DNA of 64,000 nucleotides, from positions 1 to 64,000 of the forward strand of contig CAJTNC010000017.1 of assembly GCA_910577955.1 (NCBI GenBank), in the 5' to 3' direction. A model generated the notes under the pieces. It was not told the DNA's origin and did no database searches. It saw only the letters and a program-made list of their open reading frames with translations. A program made the position numbers and the translations under genes. The DNA comes from an uncultured Lachnospiraceae bacterium (GTDB taxonomy: Bacteria > Bacillota > Clostridia > Lachnospirales > Lachnospiraceae). Shown here piece by piece: positions 25,465 to 34,519 of the stretch. How positions within the stretch are numbered: position 1 is the first letter of the stretch; each line of letters begins with the position of its first letter.

Positions 25465-28149
25465 ATGGCTGAAAACGCTAAAGAACTGACAGAAAAAGAA
25501 TTATCGGAACTGACACCGATGATGCAGCATTATCTGCAAACAAAAGAACAATACCCGGGCTGTATTTTGTTTTACAGGCTGGGCGATTTTTATGAAATGT
25601 TTTTTGAGGATGCGCTGACCGTTTCGAGGGAGTTAGAAATCACGCTGACAGGGAAAAGCTGCGGCCTAACGGAGCGGGCGCCGATGTGCGGCGTGCCCTA
25701 TCATGCGGTGGACACCTATTTAAACAGACTGATCGAAAAGGGATACAAAGTTGCGATCTGCGAACAGGTGGAAGATCCGAAACTGGCTAAGGGTATGGTA
25801 AAACGGGAAGTGATGAGGGTCGTCACGCCGGGCACAAACTTAAATATCCAGTCTCTGGAGGAATCCCGCAACAATTTCCTCATGAGCGTGGCCTATTTTC
25901 CCGGGAAGATCGGCCTTTCCGTGGCGGATATCTCCACAGGGGATTACTATCTGACGGAGCTTGAGGACATTCATAAACTGTCCGATGAGATCAGTAAATA
26001 TGCGCCCTCCGAGATTATCTGCAACGATGCTTTTTTAGTGTCCGGCATGGACATCGAAGATATGAGACACCGCATGCGGATCGCGGTGAACGCTCTGGAA
26101 GCCCATTATTTCGATGAGGACGGCGCCAAAAAACTGTTGAAAAAGCATTTTAAAGTGGCAGGATTGACGGGACTCGGGATCGAAGACTTTCCGTTAGGGA
26201 TTCTGGCCGCCGGAGCTCTGCTCCGCTATCTGTACGAGACGCAGAAATCTTCCATGAGCAATATCACCCATATTTACCCCTATCTGACAAGCAGATATAT
26301 GCTGCTTGATTCCGCCACAAGGAGAAATCTGGAACTGACGGAGACGCTGCGGGAAAAACACAAAAGAGGATCGCTCCTGTGGGTGTTAGATAAGACAAAG
26401 ACGGCGATGGGGGCGAGAACACTGCGCAGCTATATCGAGCAGCCACTGATCAATAAAGAACAGATCGAACAAAGGCTGGATGCGGTGGAGGAGTTGTCGG
26501 AGGATGCTATCAGCAGGGATGAGATCAGAGAGTACCTGAATCCGGTCTATGATCTGGAGAGACTTCTCGGCAAGATCAGTTATCAGTCTGCCAATCCCAG
26601 AGATCTGATCGCTTTTCGAAATTCTCTGGAAATGATGAAACCGATCAAAACGGTATTGTCTGCCTTTCAAAAGGAACTTTTATTGCAGATCAGGGAGGAG
26701 ATCGATCCGCTGCAGGATCTATGCGGCCTGATCGGTGCGGCTATCGAGGAGGATCCGCCGCTTTTAATCAGAGAAGGCGGCATCATCAAGGATGGATTTG
26801 ACGATACGGTAGATTCCCTGCGGAGGGCAAAAACCGAGGGGAAAAACTGGCTGGCGGCGCTGGAGGAAGAAGACAGGAACCGGACCGGCATCAAGAATCT
26901 GCGGATCAAATACAACAAAGTGTTCGGCTATTATTTCGAGGTGACCAATTCCTTTAAGGACATGGTGCCCGAAGATTATGTGAGAAAGCAGACCTTAGCA
27001 AACGCGGAACGCTATACGACGCCCAGACTGAAAGAGTTAGAGGACACGATCCTGAATGCGGAGGACAAGCTCGCAACGCTCGAGTATGATCTGTTTTGCA
27101 AAATCCGGGATAAGATCGGGGAGGAGATCGAGCGCATCCAGAAGACAGCGAAAGCTGTGGCGAGACTGGACGTTTTTGCCTCTCTTTCTCTGGTTGCGGA
27201 GCGCTGCCGCTATGTACGGCCGGAGATCAATGAAAAGGGGTTGATCCACATTAAGGACGGCCGCCATCCTGTGGTGGAACAGGTGATGGGAAATGACATG
27301 TTTGTCACAAATGACACTTATCTGGACAACGCCGGCCATCTGATCGCGGTGATCACCGGCCCCAATATGGCCGGAAAATCTACCTATATGAGGCAGAGCG
27401 CCCTGATCGTCCTGATGGCACAGCTTGGAAGTTTTGTTCCGGCAAAGTCTGCAAAGATTGGTCTTGTTGACAGAATCTTTACAAGAGTCGGCGCTTCCGA
27501 CGATCTGGCCAGCGGACAGAGCACCTTTATGGTGGAGATGAACGAAGTGGCAAATATTTTGCGAAACGCCACGAAAAACAGCCTGCTGATCTTGGACGAG
27601 ATCGGAAGAGGAACTTCCACTTTCGACGGACTCTCCATCGCCTGGGCGGTGATCGAGCATATCAGCAATCGAAAGCTGCTGGGGGCAAAGACGTTATTTG
27701 CCACCCACTACCACGAGCTGACGGAGTTGGAGGGGAAGATAAGCAATGTCAACAATTACTGTATCGCGGTGAAGGAAAGAGGTGACGATATTGTTTTCCT
27801 GCGCAAGATCATCAAGGGGGGCGCGGACAAAAGCTACGGCATTCAGGTGGCAAAGTTGGCCGGTGTGCCGGATATGGTCATTGACCGTGCAAAGGAGATC
27901 GCGGAACAGCTCGCTGAGAATGATATCACCGAGAAGGTACAGAATATTGCGGTGGACACAAAAACCGACGACAAAAAGGTGAAGGCGCTAGACGAGGTGG
28001 ATCTCCAGCAGATGTCATTTTTTGATACGGTGACGGATGAAGATGTACTCAAAGAGCTGATGGATGCGGATGTGATGAATATGACCCCGGTGGATGCGAT
28101 GAACACGCTGTACAGACTGCAAAGCAAATTGAAAAACCGTTGGGGCTGA
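25465..28149 (+). CDS. mutS: DNA mismatch repair protein MutS
   Basis: An 894-residue mismatch-recognition ATPase. The N-terminal mismatch-binding signature YRLGDFYEMFFEDA carries the Phe-x-Glu that contacts the mismatch. The clamp and lever domains follow, and the ABC-type ATPase has Walker A GPNMAGKST at 632-640, the DDLASGQSTFMVEM signature, LDEIGRGTSTFDG and ATHYHELT. A C-terminal QMSFF-type stretch is typical of Firmicutes MutS. SD AGGAGG lies 5-6 nt upstream. It starts 13 nt after miaB, consistent with one operon. Confidence 0.97.
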   Translation: MAENAKELTEKELSELTPMMQHYLQTKEQYPGCILFYRLGDFYEMFFEDALTVSRELEITLTGKSCGLTERAPMCGVPYHAVDTYLNRLIEKGYKVAICEQVEDPKLAKGMVKREVMRVVTPGTNLNIQSLEESRNNFLMSVAYFPGKIGLSVADISTGDYYLTELEDIHKLSDEISKYAPSEIICNDAFLVSGMDIEDMRHRMRIAVNALEAHYFDEDGAKKLLKKHFKVAGLTGLGIEDFPLGILAAGALLRYLYETQKSSMSNITHIYPYLTSRYMLLDSATRRNLELTETLREKHKRGSLLWVLDKTKTAMGARTLRSYIEQPLINKEQIEQRLDAVEELSEDAISRDEIREYLNPVYDLERLLGKISYQSANPRDLIAFRNSLEMMKPIKTVLSAFQKELLLQIREEIDPLQDLCGLIGAAIEEDPPLLIREGGIIKDGFDDTVDSLRRAKTEGKNWLAALEEEDRNRTGIKNLRIKYNKVFGYYFEVTNSFKDMVPEDYVRKQTLANAERYTTPRLKELEDTILNAEDKLATLEYDLFCKIRDKIGEEIERIQKTAKAVARLDVFASLSLVAERCRYVRPEINEKGLIHIKDGRHPVVEQVMGNDMFVTNDTYLDNAGHLIAVITGPNMAGKSTYMRQSALIVLMAQLGSFVPAKSAKIGLVDRIFTRVGASDDLASGQSTFMVEMNEVANILRNATKNSLLILDEIGRGTSTFDGLSIAWAVIEHISNRKLLGAKTLFATHYHELTELEGKISNVNNYCIAVKERGDDIVFLRKIIKGGADKSYGIQVAKLAGVPDMVIDRAKEIAEQLAENDITEKVQNIAVDTKTDDKKVKALDEVDLQQMSFFDTVTDEDVLKELMDADVMNMTPVDAMNTLYRLQSKLKNRWG

Positions 28150-28174
28150 AGGTAAGATAAATGGAGGGAACATA

Positions 28175-29551
28175 ATGAGACAGGAATATGATGTGATGAT
28201 AATAGGAGCGGGACCGGGCGGCATTTTTTCCGCCTATGAGCTGCTGCAGAAAAAACCGGAGTGGAAAATCCTCGTACTGGAGGCCGGAAATTCGTTGGAT
28301 AAGCGGAAGTGCCCCATCGACGGCGATAAGATAAAAAGCTGTATCGGCTGCAAAACCTGCGCTATCATGAACGGATTCGGGGGCGCCGGCGCTTTTTCAG
28401 ACGGAAAATACAATATCACAAATGAATTCGGCGGAACCCTGCACGAATATATCGGCAAGCAGAAGGCCACGGAACTGATGGAATATGTGGATGGGATCAA
28501 CGTGCATTACGGCGGCCATAAGACAAAACTGTACTCCACCACTAATACTCAGTTTAAAAGACTCTGCCTGCAAAATAATCTGCATCTGCTGGACGCTTCG
28601 GTGCGCCATCTGGGAACGGATATCAATTTTGAAGTGTTGGGCAATTTGTACGATGAACTCAAAGACCGGGTGGAGTTTCAGTTTATGACGCCGGTGCGAG
28701 GCATTAAGCTTCAGGACGGCGGGTATGAGGCGGTGACGGACAATACTACCTATTTTGGCAGAAAGTGTATTATTTCCGTCGGAAGAAGCGGCAGCAAATG
28801 GATGGAAAAAGTCTGCGGCGAACTGAATATCCCCACTTTGTCAAACCGCGTGGACATCGGCGTCCGTGTGGAACTTCCGGCGGAGATATTCGCCCCCATT
28901 ACGGACGAACTCTACGAGAGCAAGATCGTGTATAAGACGGAGAAATATCAGGATAAGGTGCGGACTTTCTGCATGAATCCGAAAGGCGCCGTCGTGAATG
29001 AAAATACCAACGGCATCGTCACGGTGAACGGGCACAGCTATGAGGATCCTGCCATGCAGACAGAAAACACCAACTTCGCATTGTTGGTGTCCAAACATTT
29101 TACGGAGCCGTTTAAGGACAGCAACGGTTATGGCGAGAGTATCGCAAGGCTTTCCAATATGCTGGGCGGCGGTGTGATCGTACAGCGTTTCGGCGATCTG
29201 ATCCGAGGACAGAGAAGTACCGTAAAACGTCTCTCCAAATCTTTCTTAGCGCCCACCCTGACGGCTGTTCCGGGGGATTTGAGCCTTGTGATGCCTAAAC
29301 GTATTTTAGACGGTATTATCGAGATGATCTATGCGCTCGATAAGATTGCGCCGGGGACCGCCAACGATGACACGCTGCTTTACGGCGTGGAAGTAAAGTT
29401 TTACAATATGGAAGTGGAACTGAACGAACATCTGGAAACCCTGCACAAAGGGCTGTTTGTGATAGGGGACGGCAGCGGCGTTACCCACTCTTTGTCCCAC
29501 GCTTCGGCGAGCGGGGTGTATGTGGCGAGGTATCTGGCACAGGAGGCATAG
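28175..29551 (+). CDS. FAD-dependent dehydrogenase with N-terminal cysteine cluster
   Basis: A 458-residue flavoprotein of the COG2509-like group. The FAD loop is IGAGPGGIFSA (10-20), followed by an unusual set of four cysteines, C46, C56, C59 and C62 (KCPIDGDKIKSCIGCKTC), directly before the family signature GFGGAGAFSDGKYN; the C-terminal FAD contact is GDGSGVTHSLSHASASG. The cysteine spacing (CX9CX2CX2C) could bind an iron-sulfur cluster or zinc; this is inference. It lies between mutS and mutL with 25- and 1-nt gaps, so it is surely co-transcribed with them, but no repair function is known to me. Preceded by GGAGGGA. Confidence 0.82.
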   Translation: MRQEYDVMIIGAGPGGIFSAYELLQKKPEWKILVLEAGNSLDKRKCPIDGDKIKSCIGCKTCAIMNGFGGAGAFSDGKYNITNEFGGTLHEYIGKQKATELMEYVDGINVHYGGHKTKLYSTTNTQFKRLCLQNNLHLLDASVRHLGTDINFEVLGNLYDELKDRVEFQFMTPVRGIKLQDGGYEAVTDNTTYFGRKCIISVGRSGSKWMEKVCGELNIPTLSNRVDIGVRVELPAEIFAPITDELYESKIVYKTEKYQDKVRTFCMNPKGAVVNENTNGIVTVNGHSYEDPAMQTENTNFALLVSKHFTEPFKDSNGYGESIARLSNMLGGGVIVQRFGDLIRGQRSTVKRLSKSFLAPTLTAVPGDLSLVMPKRILDGIIEMIYALDKIAPGTANDDTLLYGVEVKFYNMEVELNEHLETLHKGLFVIGDGSGVTHSLSHASASGVYVARYLAQEA

Positions 29552-29552
29552 A

Positions 29553-31493
29553 ATGGCATCCATTCACATATTAAGTCATGAAACAATCGATAAGATAGCT
29601 GCCGGTGAGGTGGTGGAGCGGCCGGCAAGCATTGTAAAGGAACTGGTGGAAAATGCCATTGATGCCGGGGCGTCCGCGGTCACAGTGGAGATCAAAGACG
29701 GCGGCATCAGCTTTATCCGCGTCAGCGACAATGGCTGCGGCATTGAAAAGTCGGAGATCCGCAAAGCCTTTTTGCGCCATGCCACATCCAAAATACAGGA
29801 TGCGGAGGATTTGATGCGGCTCCATTCTCTGGGGTTTCGCGGGGAAGCTTTGAGCAGTATTTCGGCGGTTTCCCAGACGGAAATGATCACAAAAACCAAG
29901 AGCGAACTGACCGGCATCCGCATCGCCGTCGAAGGAGGCATCGAGACGGATTTTGAGGAAGCCGGAGCCCCGGAGGGGACGACGATCCTTGTGCGGAATC
30001 TGTTTTATAATGTGCCGGCAAGACGGAAATTTTTAAAGCAGCCCGCCACCGAGGGCGGTTATGTGGCCGATCTTATGGAGCATTTAGCGCTTGCCAATCC
30101 AAAGGTTTCCTTTCAGTTTATTCAGAACCATCAGGTGAAATTTTCCACCTCCGGAAACGGAAACTTGAGGCAGACAGTATATAAACTATACGGAAAAGAG
30201 ATGGCGGATTCCCTGATAGAAATCGGGAGGACGGGAGACGGCATCCGGCTGTCCGGTTTTCTGGGAAAGCCGGATGCCAACCGCGCCAACCGCAGCTATG
30301 AACTATATTTTCTGAACGGCAGATTCATTAAAAGCAATCTCGTTTCCAAGGCCATAGAGGAGGGATATAAATCTTACCTGATGCAGCACAGATATCCTTT
30401 CTGTGTACTGATGATGGAAGTGGAACCTTCCAGAGTGGATGTAAATGTACATCCGACAAAAATGGAAGTGCGGTTTACACAGGAGAAACAGATCTATGAT
30501 TTTCTGGCTTTTTCCGTGAAAGAGGTCCTTGCAGCCCATGAGATGATACCGGAAGTTTTGCTGACGGAACCGGAAAAAAATGAGGAAAAAGAAAAAGCCT
30601 TAGAGCCTTTTCAGAAAGCGCGGATAAAACAGCTCAGGGAGAGTGGGGAAACTGTTTTGCCGGCGCATACCGAAAAAGAAGAGAAGCCCAAAATTACTTC
30701 CAAAGATTTCTTTGTGGATTTTGACAATGTTGAAGAGTTTCAAAAAGAGGAAATTATCCCCCAAAAGGAAATTTTCCAAAAAACAGAAAAGACAACGTCT
30801 GTTTATGGCGAAACAACTGCGGGAAAAGTGCAGGAAGAGGCGGACACATACTTGACTGACCAAGTTAGTCAACAACTTGATCTCTTTGAGGAGAGGATCA
30901 TTTCTGAGTCTGAAAGACAGAAATTTCAGATATTAGGGCAGGTTTTTAAAACATACTGGATCGTTGTGTATGAAGATAAAATGTTGATGATCGATCAGCA
31001 TGCGGCTCACGAAAAAGTGAAATATGAGCGCATCATGAAGTCCGTAGAGGAGAGCGCTGTCGTATCCCAATATCTTTATCCGCCCCTTGTGCTTTCTCTT
31101 TCCGGCAAAGAACAGGAAATTTTCGGCCGTTACAGGGAGGCCTTTACAAAGCTTGGATTTGAGCTGGAATATTTCGGAGGCAGGGAAATCACAATAAGGA
31201 GCGCCCCGGCGGAACTGTTCGGCAGCACGATCAAAGAAATGTTTTTGGAAGTGTTGGATGAGCTTTCCGTGACCGGAACCGGCAAGGCAAAGAGCGTGGA
31301 AGGACGGATCGCAACGATGGCCTGCAAAGCGGCGGTAAAAGGGAACAGACCGATGAGCGCGGCGGAAATGAAAGAGCTTCTTAACGAACTGATGACATTA
31401 GAAAATCCGTATTTTTGCCCCCACGGCCGGCCGACGATCATCTCTTTTACGAAACAGGAGTTAGAGAAAAAATTTAAGCGGATCGTATCGTAG
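29553..31493 (+). CDS. mutL: DNA mismatch repair endonuclease MutL
   Basis: A 646-residue GHKL ATPase and latent endonuclease. N-terminal motifs are ENAIDAGA, DNGCGI and RGEALSSI; a variable linker (about 345-450) follows, then the C-terminal domain with DQHAAHEKVKYE, which fits the endonuclease motif DQHA-X2-E-X4-E, and CPHGRPT. It should nick the nascent strand, as in other bacteria without MutH. The start at 29553 has AGGAGG 6 nt upstream; the codon at 29520 lies inside the preceding gene. Within the linker the DNA contains a TGACY-N5-RGTCA palindrome at 30857. Confidence 0.96.
   Translation: MASIHILSHETIDKIAAGEVVERPASIVKELVENAIDAGASAVTVEIKDGGISFIRVSDNGCGIEKSEIRKAFLRHATSKIQDAEDLMRLHSLGFRGEALSSISAVSQTEMITKTKSELTGIRIAVEGGIETDFEEAGAPEGTTILVRNLFYNVPARRKFLKQPATEGGYVADLMEHLALANPKVSFQFIQNHQVKFSTSGNGNLRQTVYKLYGKEMADSLIEIGRTGDGIRLSGFLGKPDANRANRSYELYFLNGRFIKSNLVSKAIEEGYKSYLMQHRYPFCVLMMEVEPSRVDVNVHPTKMEVRFTQEKQIYDFLAFSVKEVLAAHEMIPEVLLTEPEKNEEKEKALEPFQKARIKQLRESGETVLPAHTEKEEKPKITSKDFFVDFDNVEEFQKEEIIPQKEIFQKTEKTTSVYGETTAGKVQEEADTYLTDQVSQQLDLFEERIISESERQKFQILGQVFKTYWIVVYEDKMLMIDQHAAHEKVKYERIMKSVEESAVVSQYLYPPLVLSLSGKEQEIFGRYREAFTKLGFELEYFGGREITIRSAPAELFGSTIKEMFLEVLDELSVTGTGKAKSVEGRIATMACKAAVKGNRPMSAAEMKELLNELMTLENPYFCPHGRPTIISFTKQELEKKFKRIVS
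30857..30871 (+). promoter_or_regulatory. TGACY-N5-RGTCA palindrome inside mutL
   Basis: TGACCAAGTTAGTCA, flanked by further symmetric bases (CTTGAC upstream, AACAA downstream). It falls in the region encoding the variable MutL linker. An exact member of the five-site set. Confidence 0.35.
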
Positions 31494-31509
31494 GGGAAAC
31501 ATTTTCAAA

Positions 31510-32517
31510 ATGAGTATGCAAAACCAAAAATATGATGAAGAAAAACTTCATAGGCTTCGTCCCCTTGTCGTGCTGACAGGGCCCACCGCCGTCGGAAAAA
31601 CGGCGGTTTCTGTTGAGTTTGCAAAAAAAGTGCGGGGCGAGATCATCTCGGCGGATTCCATGCAGGTCTATCGGGGAATGGATATCGGTTCGGCAAAAAT
31701 AAAAAAGGATGAGATGTCGGGAATCCCCCATCATTTATTGGACATATTGGAGCCGGAAGAGACTTTCAACGTAATGCTTTTTCAAAAACTGGCGAAGGCG
31801 AAGATAGAGGAGATTTACAGCCGCGGCCATATTCCGGTTCTGACCGGCGGCACCGGATTTTATATTCAGTCGGTGCTGTATGATATCTCATTTACGGAGG
31901 AGGCGGATAAAACCGTCAGAAACAGATTGGAGCGGGAGGCTTTGGAAAAAGGAGCGGAATATCTCCATGGGAAGCTGGCCGCCGCAGATCCTGTGACAGC
32001 AAAAAACATTCATGCAAACAATGTCAAACGGGTCATCCGTGCGCTGGAATTTTATGAGCTGAATGGGTATCCTCTCTCGGAACACAATGAGACGCAGCGG
32101 CAGAAAAGTTCACCCTATCTGTTCCGCTACTATGTGCTGAACGAACCGAGAGAAATCCTCTATGGAAGAATCGAAGGCCGTGTGGATGAAATGATGGCCG
32201 AAGGACTTGTGGCGGAGGTAAAAGCGCTGAAAGAAAGAGGCTGTACCAGAGATATGATTTCCATGCAGGGGCTAGGTTACAAAGAGATGCTGGATCATCT
32301 GGCGGGCGCCTGTACCTTGGAGGAGGCGGTGGAGACGATCAAAAAGGAGACGAGGCATTTCGCCAAGAGACAGCTCACATGGTTTCGACGGGAAAAGGAA
32401 GTCACTTGGGTGGAGAAAGAAAGCTTTGAAGATAAGCGGCAGATTCTTTCTTTCCTGACAGAAGATTTCGATAGAAATATCGGGGCAAAGCTGCGAGAGG
32501 AGGAAACAACATCATGA
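31510..32517 (+). CDS. miaA: tRNA dimethylallyltransferase MiaA
   Basis: A 335-residue P-loop enzyme that adds the dimethylallyl group to A37, the substrate step for MiaB. Walker A GPTAVGKT is near residues 24-31, followed by ADSMQVYRGMDIGSAK, GGTGFYIQ and the C-terminal MQGLGYKE and FAKRQLTWFRR motifs. It follows mutL by 16 nt; mutL-miaA adjacency is conserved widely. It overlaps the acetyltransferase by 4 nt (ATGA). No hfq gene follows. Confidence 0.95.
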   Translation: MSMQNQKYDEEKLHRLRPLVVLTGPTAVGKTAVSVEFAKKVRGEIISADSMQVYRGMDIGSAKIKKDEMSGIPHHLLDILEPEETFNVMLFQKLAKAKIEEIYSRGHIPVLTGGTGFYIQSVLYDISFTEEADKTVRNRLEREALEKGAEYLHGKLAAADPVTAKNIHANNVKRVIRALEFYELNGYPLSEHNETQRQKSSPYLFRYYVLNEPREILYGRIEGRVDEMMAEGLVAEVKALKERGCTRDMISMQGLGYKEMLDHLAGACTLEEAVETIKKETRHFAKRQLTWFRREKEVTWVEKESFEDKRQILSFLTEDFDRNIGAKLREEETTS

Positions 32518-33080
32518 CGAAGAAAACAGATATCATTCTCGAGACACAACGTTTGTTTCTGCGTCCCTGGAAAGAGACGGATGCGGAGAGTTTATACGAA
32601 TATGCGAAGGATCCGGCGGTAGGGCCGGTGGCGGGATGGCCGGTACACACCGGCGTGGAAAACAGCAGAGAAATCATTCGGACTGTTTTTGGGGCGCCGG
32701 AAACCTATGCGGTCTGTCTGAAAGAGGACAACAGGGCTATCGGCTGTGTCGCCATCACGATCGGCAAAGCGAGCAATATGAAGCTTCCTGAGACAGAAGG
32801 GGAGATCGGTTACTGGATCGGCGTTCCTTTCTGGGGACAGGGGCTGATACCGGAGGCGGTGCGGGAACTAATCCGCCGCGGTTTTGAGGACCTGAAACTT
32901 GAAAAACTCTGGTGCGGATATTTTGAGGGAAATATCAAATCGAGAAGAGCACAGGAAAAGTGCGGCTTTGTCTACCACCATACGAATAAAGATATGCGCT
33001 GGGAACTGATGGATGATATCCGCACGGAACATGTGACCTGCCTCACAAAAGAGGACTGGGCGGATCATAAAGATTCTTGA
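32514..33080 (+). CDS. GNAT N-acetyltransferase (RimJ/RimL type)
   Basis: A 188-residue acetyltransferase. The N-terminal LETQRLFLRPWKETDAESLYEY is typical of the RimJ/L-like subgroup, and the acetyl-CoA binding region GYWIGVPFWGQGLIPEAV lies in the centre, followed by NIKSRRAQEKCGF. The substrate is not predictable (protein N-terminus, antibiotic or small amine). It is coupled to miaA through ATGA. The stop codon lies within the -35 element of the next promoter. Confidence 0.85.
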   Translation: MTKKTDIILETQRLFLRPWKETDAESLYEYAKDPAVGPVAGWPVHTGVENSREIIRTVFGAPETYAVCLKEDNRAIGCVAITIGKASNMKLPETEGEIGYWIGVPFWGQGLIPEAVRELIRRGFEDLKLEKLWCGYFEGNIKSRRAQEKCGFVYHHTNKDMRWELMDDIRTEHVTCLTKEDWADHKDS

Positions 33081-33105
33081 CATATATAGAATGTCGATAT
33101 ATTAT
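33077..33105 (+). promoter_or_regulatory. Sigma-A promoter of the subtilase gene
   Basis: TTGACA (33077-33082), a 17-nt spacer, TATTAT (33100-33105). The region just downstream is a run of AT-rich direct and inverted repeats (GATATATTA, ATCGATATATTGAT) to about 33133. Confidence 0.65.
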
Positions 33106-33184
33106 ATAGATAATCGATATATTGATAATCTATATGAAGGAGACAGATCGAATCGCAAGGCGCCGGCGTTCGATCCGGAGAAAA

Positions 33185-34435
33185 ATGAAATATCAAAAAA
33201 TGAAATATTTTATTATTTTTGTAGGTGCTGCTCTGTTGTTGGCCGTAGGAGTTTTTGTATGGTTTCTGACGGGCGGCTTTGTCAGGGCTGTGACCGGGCA
33301 GATAGCGGATGAAGATTACCGGGAAGGCAACAGGAAGTATTACAGACGGGAACAATATTTTCCGTATAAGAGAGATGTTTTATCGGAAATTCCCGAGACG
33401 GATGAAAATATGGGGCTTGATTTGCGGGGAGGGGACGCTTCTGCTCTGGATTTTACGGAGGAAACCGAACTTTTAAGCCGTGTGACCTTTGACAGTTCCA
33501 CCGTCTGGCCGGAAAAACTGCCAAAAACCTTTTCCCCGGATGATATCATGGAAAACGGAAAAAATCCGGGACTGGGCATAAGGGCGCTCCACGAAAAAGG
33601 GATCATCGGCGAGGGCGTAAGCATAGCCATCATAGATCAGGCATTAAATCCGGAACATCCGGAATATGCGGATAATCTGATGAGTTATGAGTTGCTGCAC
33701 TGCAGCGATCAGGCGGCACAGATGCACGGTTCCGCAGTGACCAGCCTCGCTGTCGGCAAAACCTGCGGTGTGGCGCCGGGGGCAAAGGTCTATTATATTG
33801 CGTCCACCTTCGGAAGCCATCGTATCGGAGGAATGAAGATGGACTTAAACTATATGGCGGACAGCATTGACCGGGTACTGGAGATCAATGAGCTGCTGCC
33901 GGAGAGTCAAAAGATCCGCGTGATCTCTATTTCCAGAGGTTTCTCCTCCGAAAAGGGGGCGGATGAAGTGCGTAAGGCCATCGAACGGGCGAAGGAAGAG
34001 GGTGTGTTTGTCATAACGACTTCCACGGAAGCAAATTACGGTTTTGTGTTGGCGGGACTCGGAAAAGAGCAGACAACAGATCCCGACGACGTATCGGTCT
34101 ACGGTCCCGGACATTTCTGGAGCGAGGCTTTTTACAGCGGATCGACGCAGAATGCCTCCTCCGTGCTTTTAGTACCGATGGACGCAAGAACCTACGCTTC
34201 ATGGTATGATCCGGAGGGCTATGAGTTCGCTTCCTCCGGTGGATTGAGCTGGTCCGTGCTCTGGCTTGCCGGCATGTATGCCCTCTGCCTGCAGGTAGAC
34301 CGGGAGCTTACGCCGGAGGAATTTATCCGGACAGCCTTTGATACTGGTACGGTACAGACAGTGGAATATGACAAAAGAGAGTATAAGCTTGGGACGATCA
34401 TAGATCCGGCAGCGTTAGTCAACGCGCTTCCATAA
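33185..34435 (+). CDS. Membrane-anchored subtilisin-like (S8) protease
   Basis: About 416 residues with an N-terminal signal anchor (about 7-28), so the protease domain is outside the cell. Numbering from 33185, the candidate triad is D151 in AIIDQALNP, H181 in QMHGSAV and S355 in SGGLSWSVLWLAG. The Ser context departs from the classical GTSMAAP. A ~100-residue segment before D151 may act as a prosegment. Substrate unknown. GGAG lies 4 nt before 33185; in-frame starts at 33122 (TTG) and 33134 (ATG) would add a basic cytoplasmic tail but have no SD. It has its own promoter, separate from the mut/mia run. Confidence 0.75.
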   Translation: MKYQKMKYFIIFVGAALLLAVGVFVWFLTGGFVRAVTGQIADEDYREGNRKYYRREQYFPYKRDVLSEIPETDENMGLDLRGGDASALDFTEETELLSRVTFDSSTVWPEKLPKTFSPDDIMENGKNPGLGIRALHEKGIIGEGVSIAIIDQALNPEHPEYADNLMSYELLHCSDQAAQMHGSAVTSLAVGKTCGVAPGAKVYYIASTFGSHRIGGMKMDLNYMADSIDRVLEINELLPESQKIRVISISRGFSSEKGADEVRKAIERAKEEGVFVITTSTEANYGFVLAGLGKEQTTDPDDVSVYGPGHFWSEAFYSGSTQNASSVLLVPMDARTYASWYDPEGYEFASSGGLSWSVLWLAGMYALCLQVDRELTPEEFIRTAFDTGTVQTVEYDKREYKLGTIIDPAALVNALP

Positions 34436-34519
34436 TGCAAATATCTGGGCTTTTGAATATCTCTGGTTTTGACCGGAAGCAGCCGGCGAAAAATGAGTGG
34501 AAGGAGAATTACAAGAAAG

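Noticed and set aside
27037..27660. 207-residue minus-strand frame opposite mutS
   Set aside because: It overlies the MutS Walker region, which is conserved on the plus strand; no RBS.
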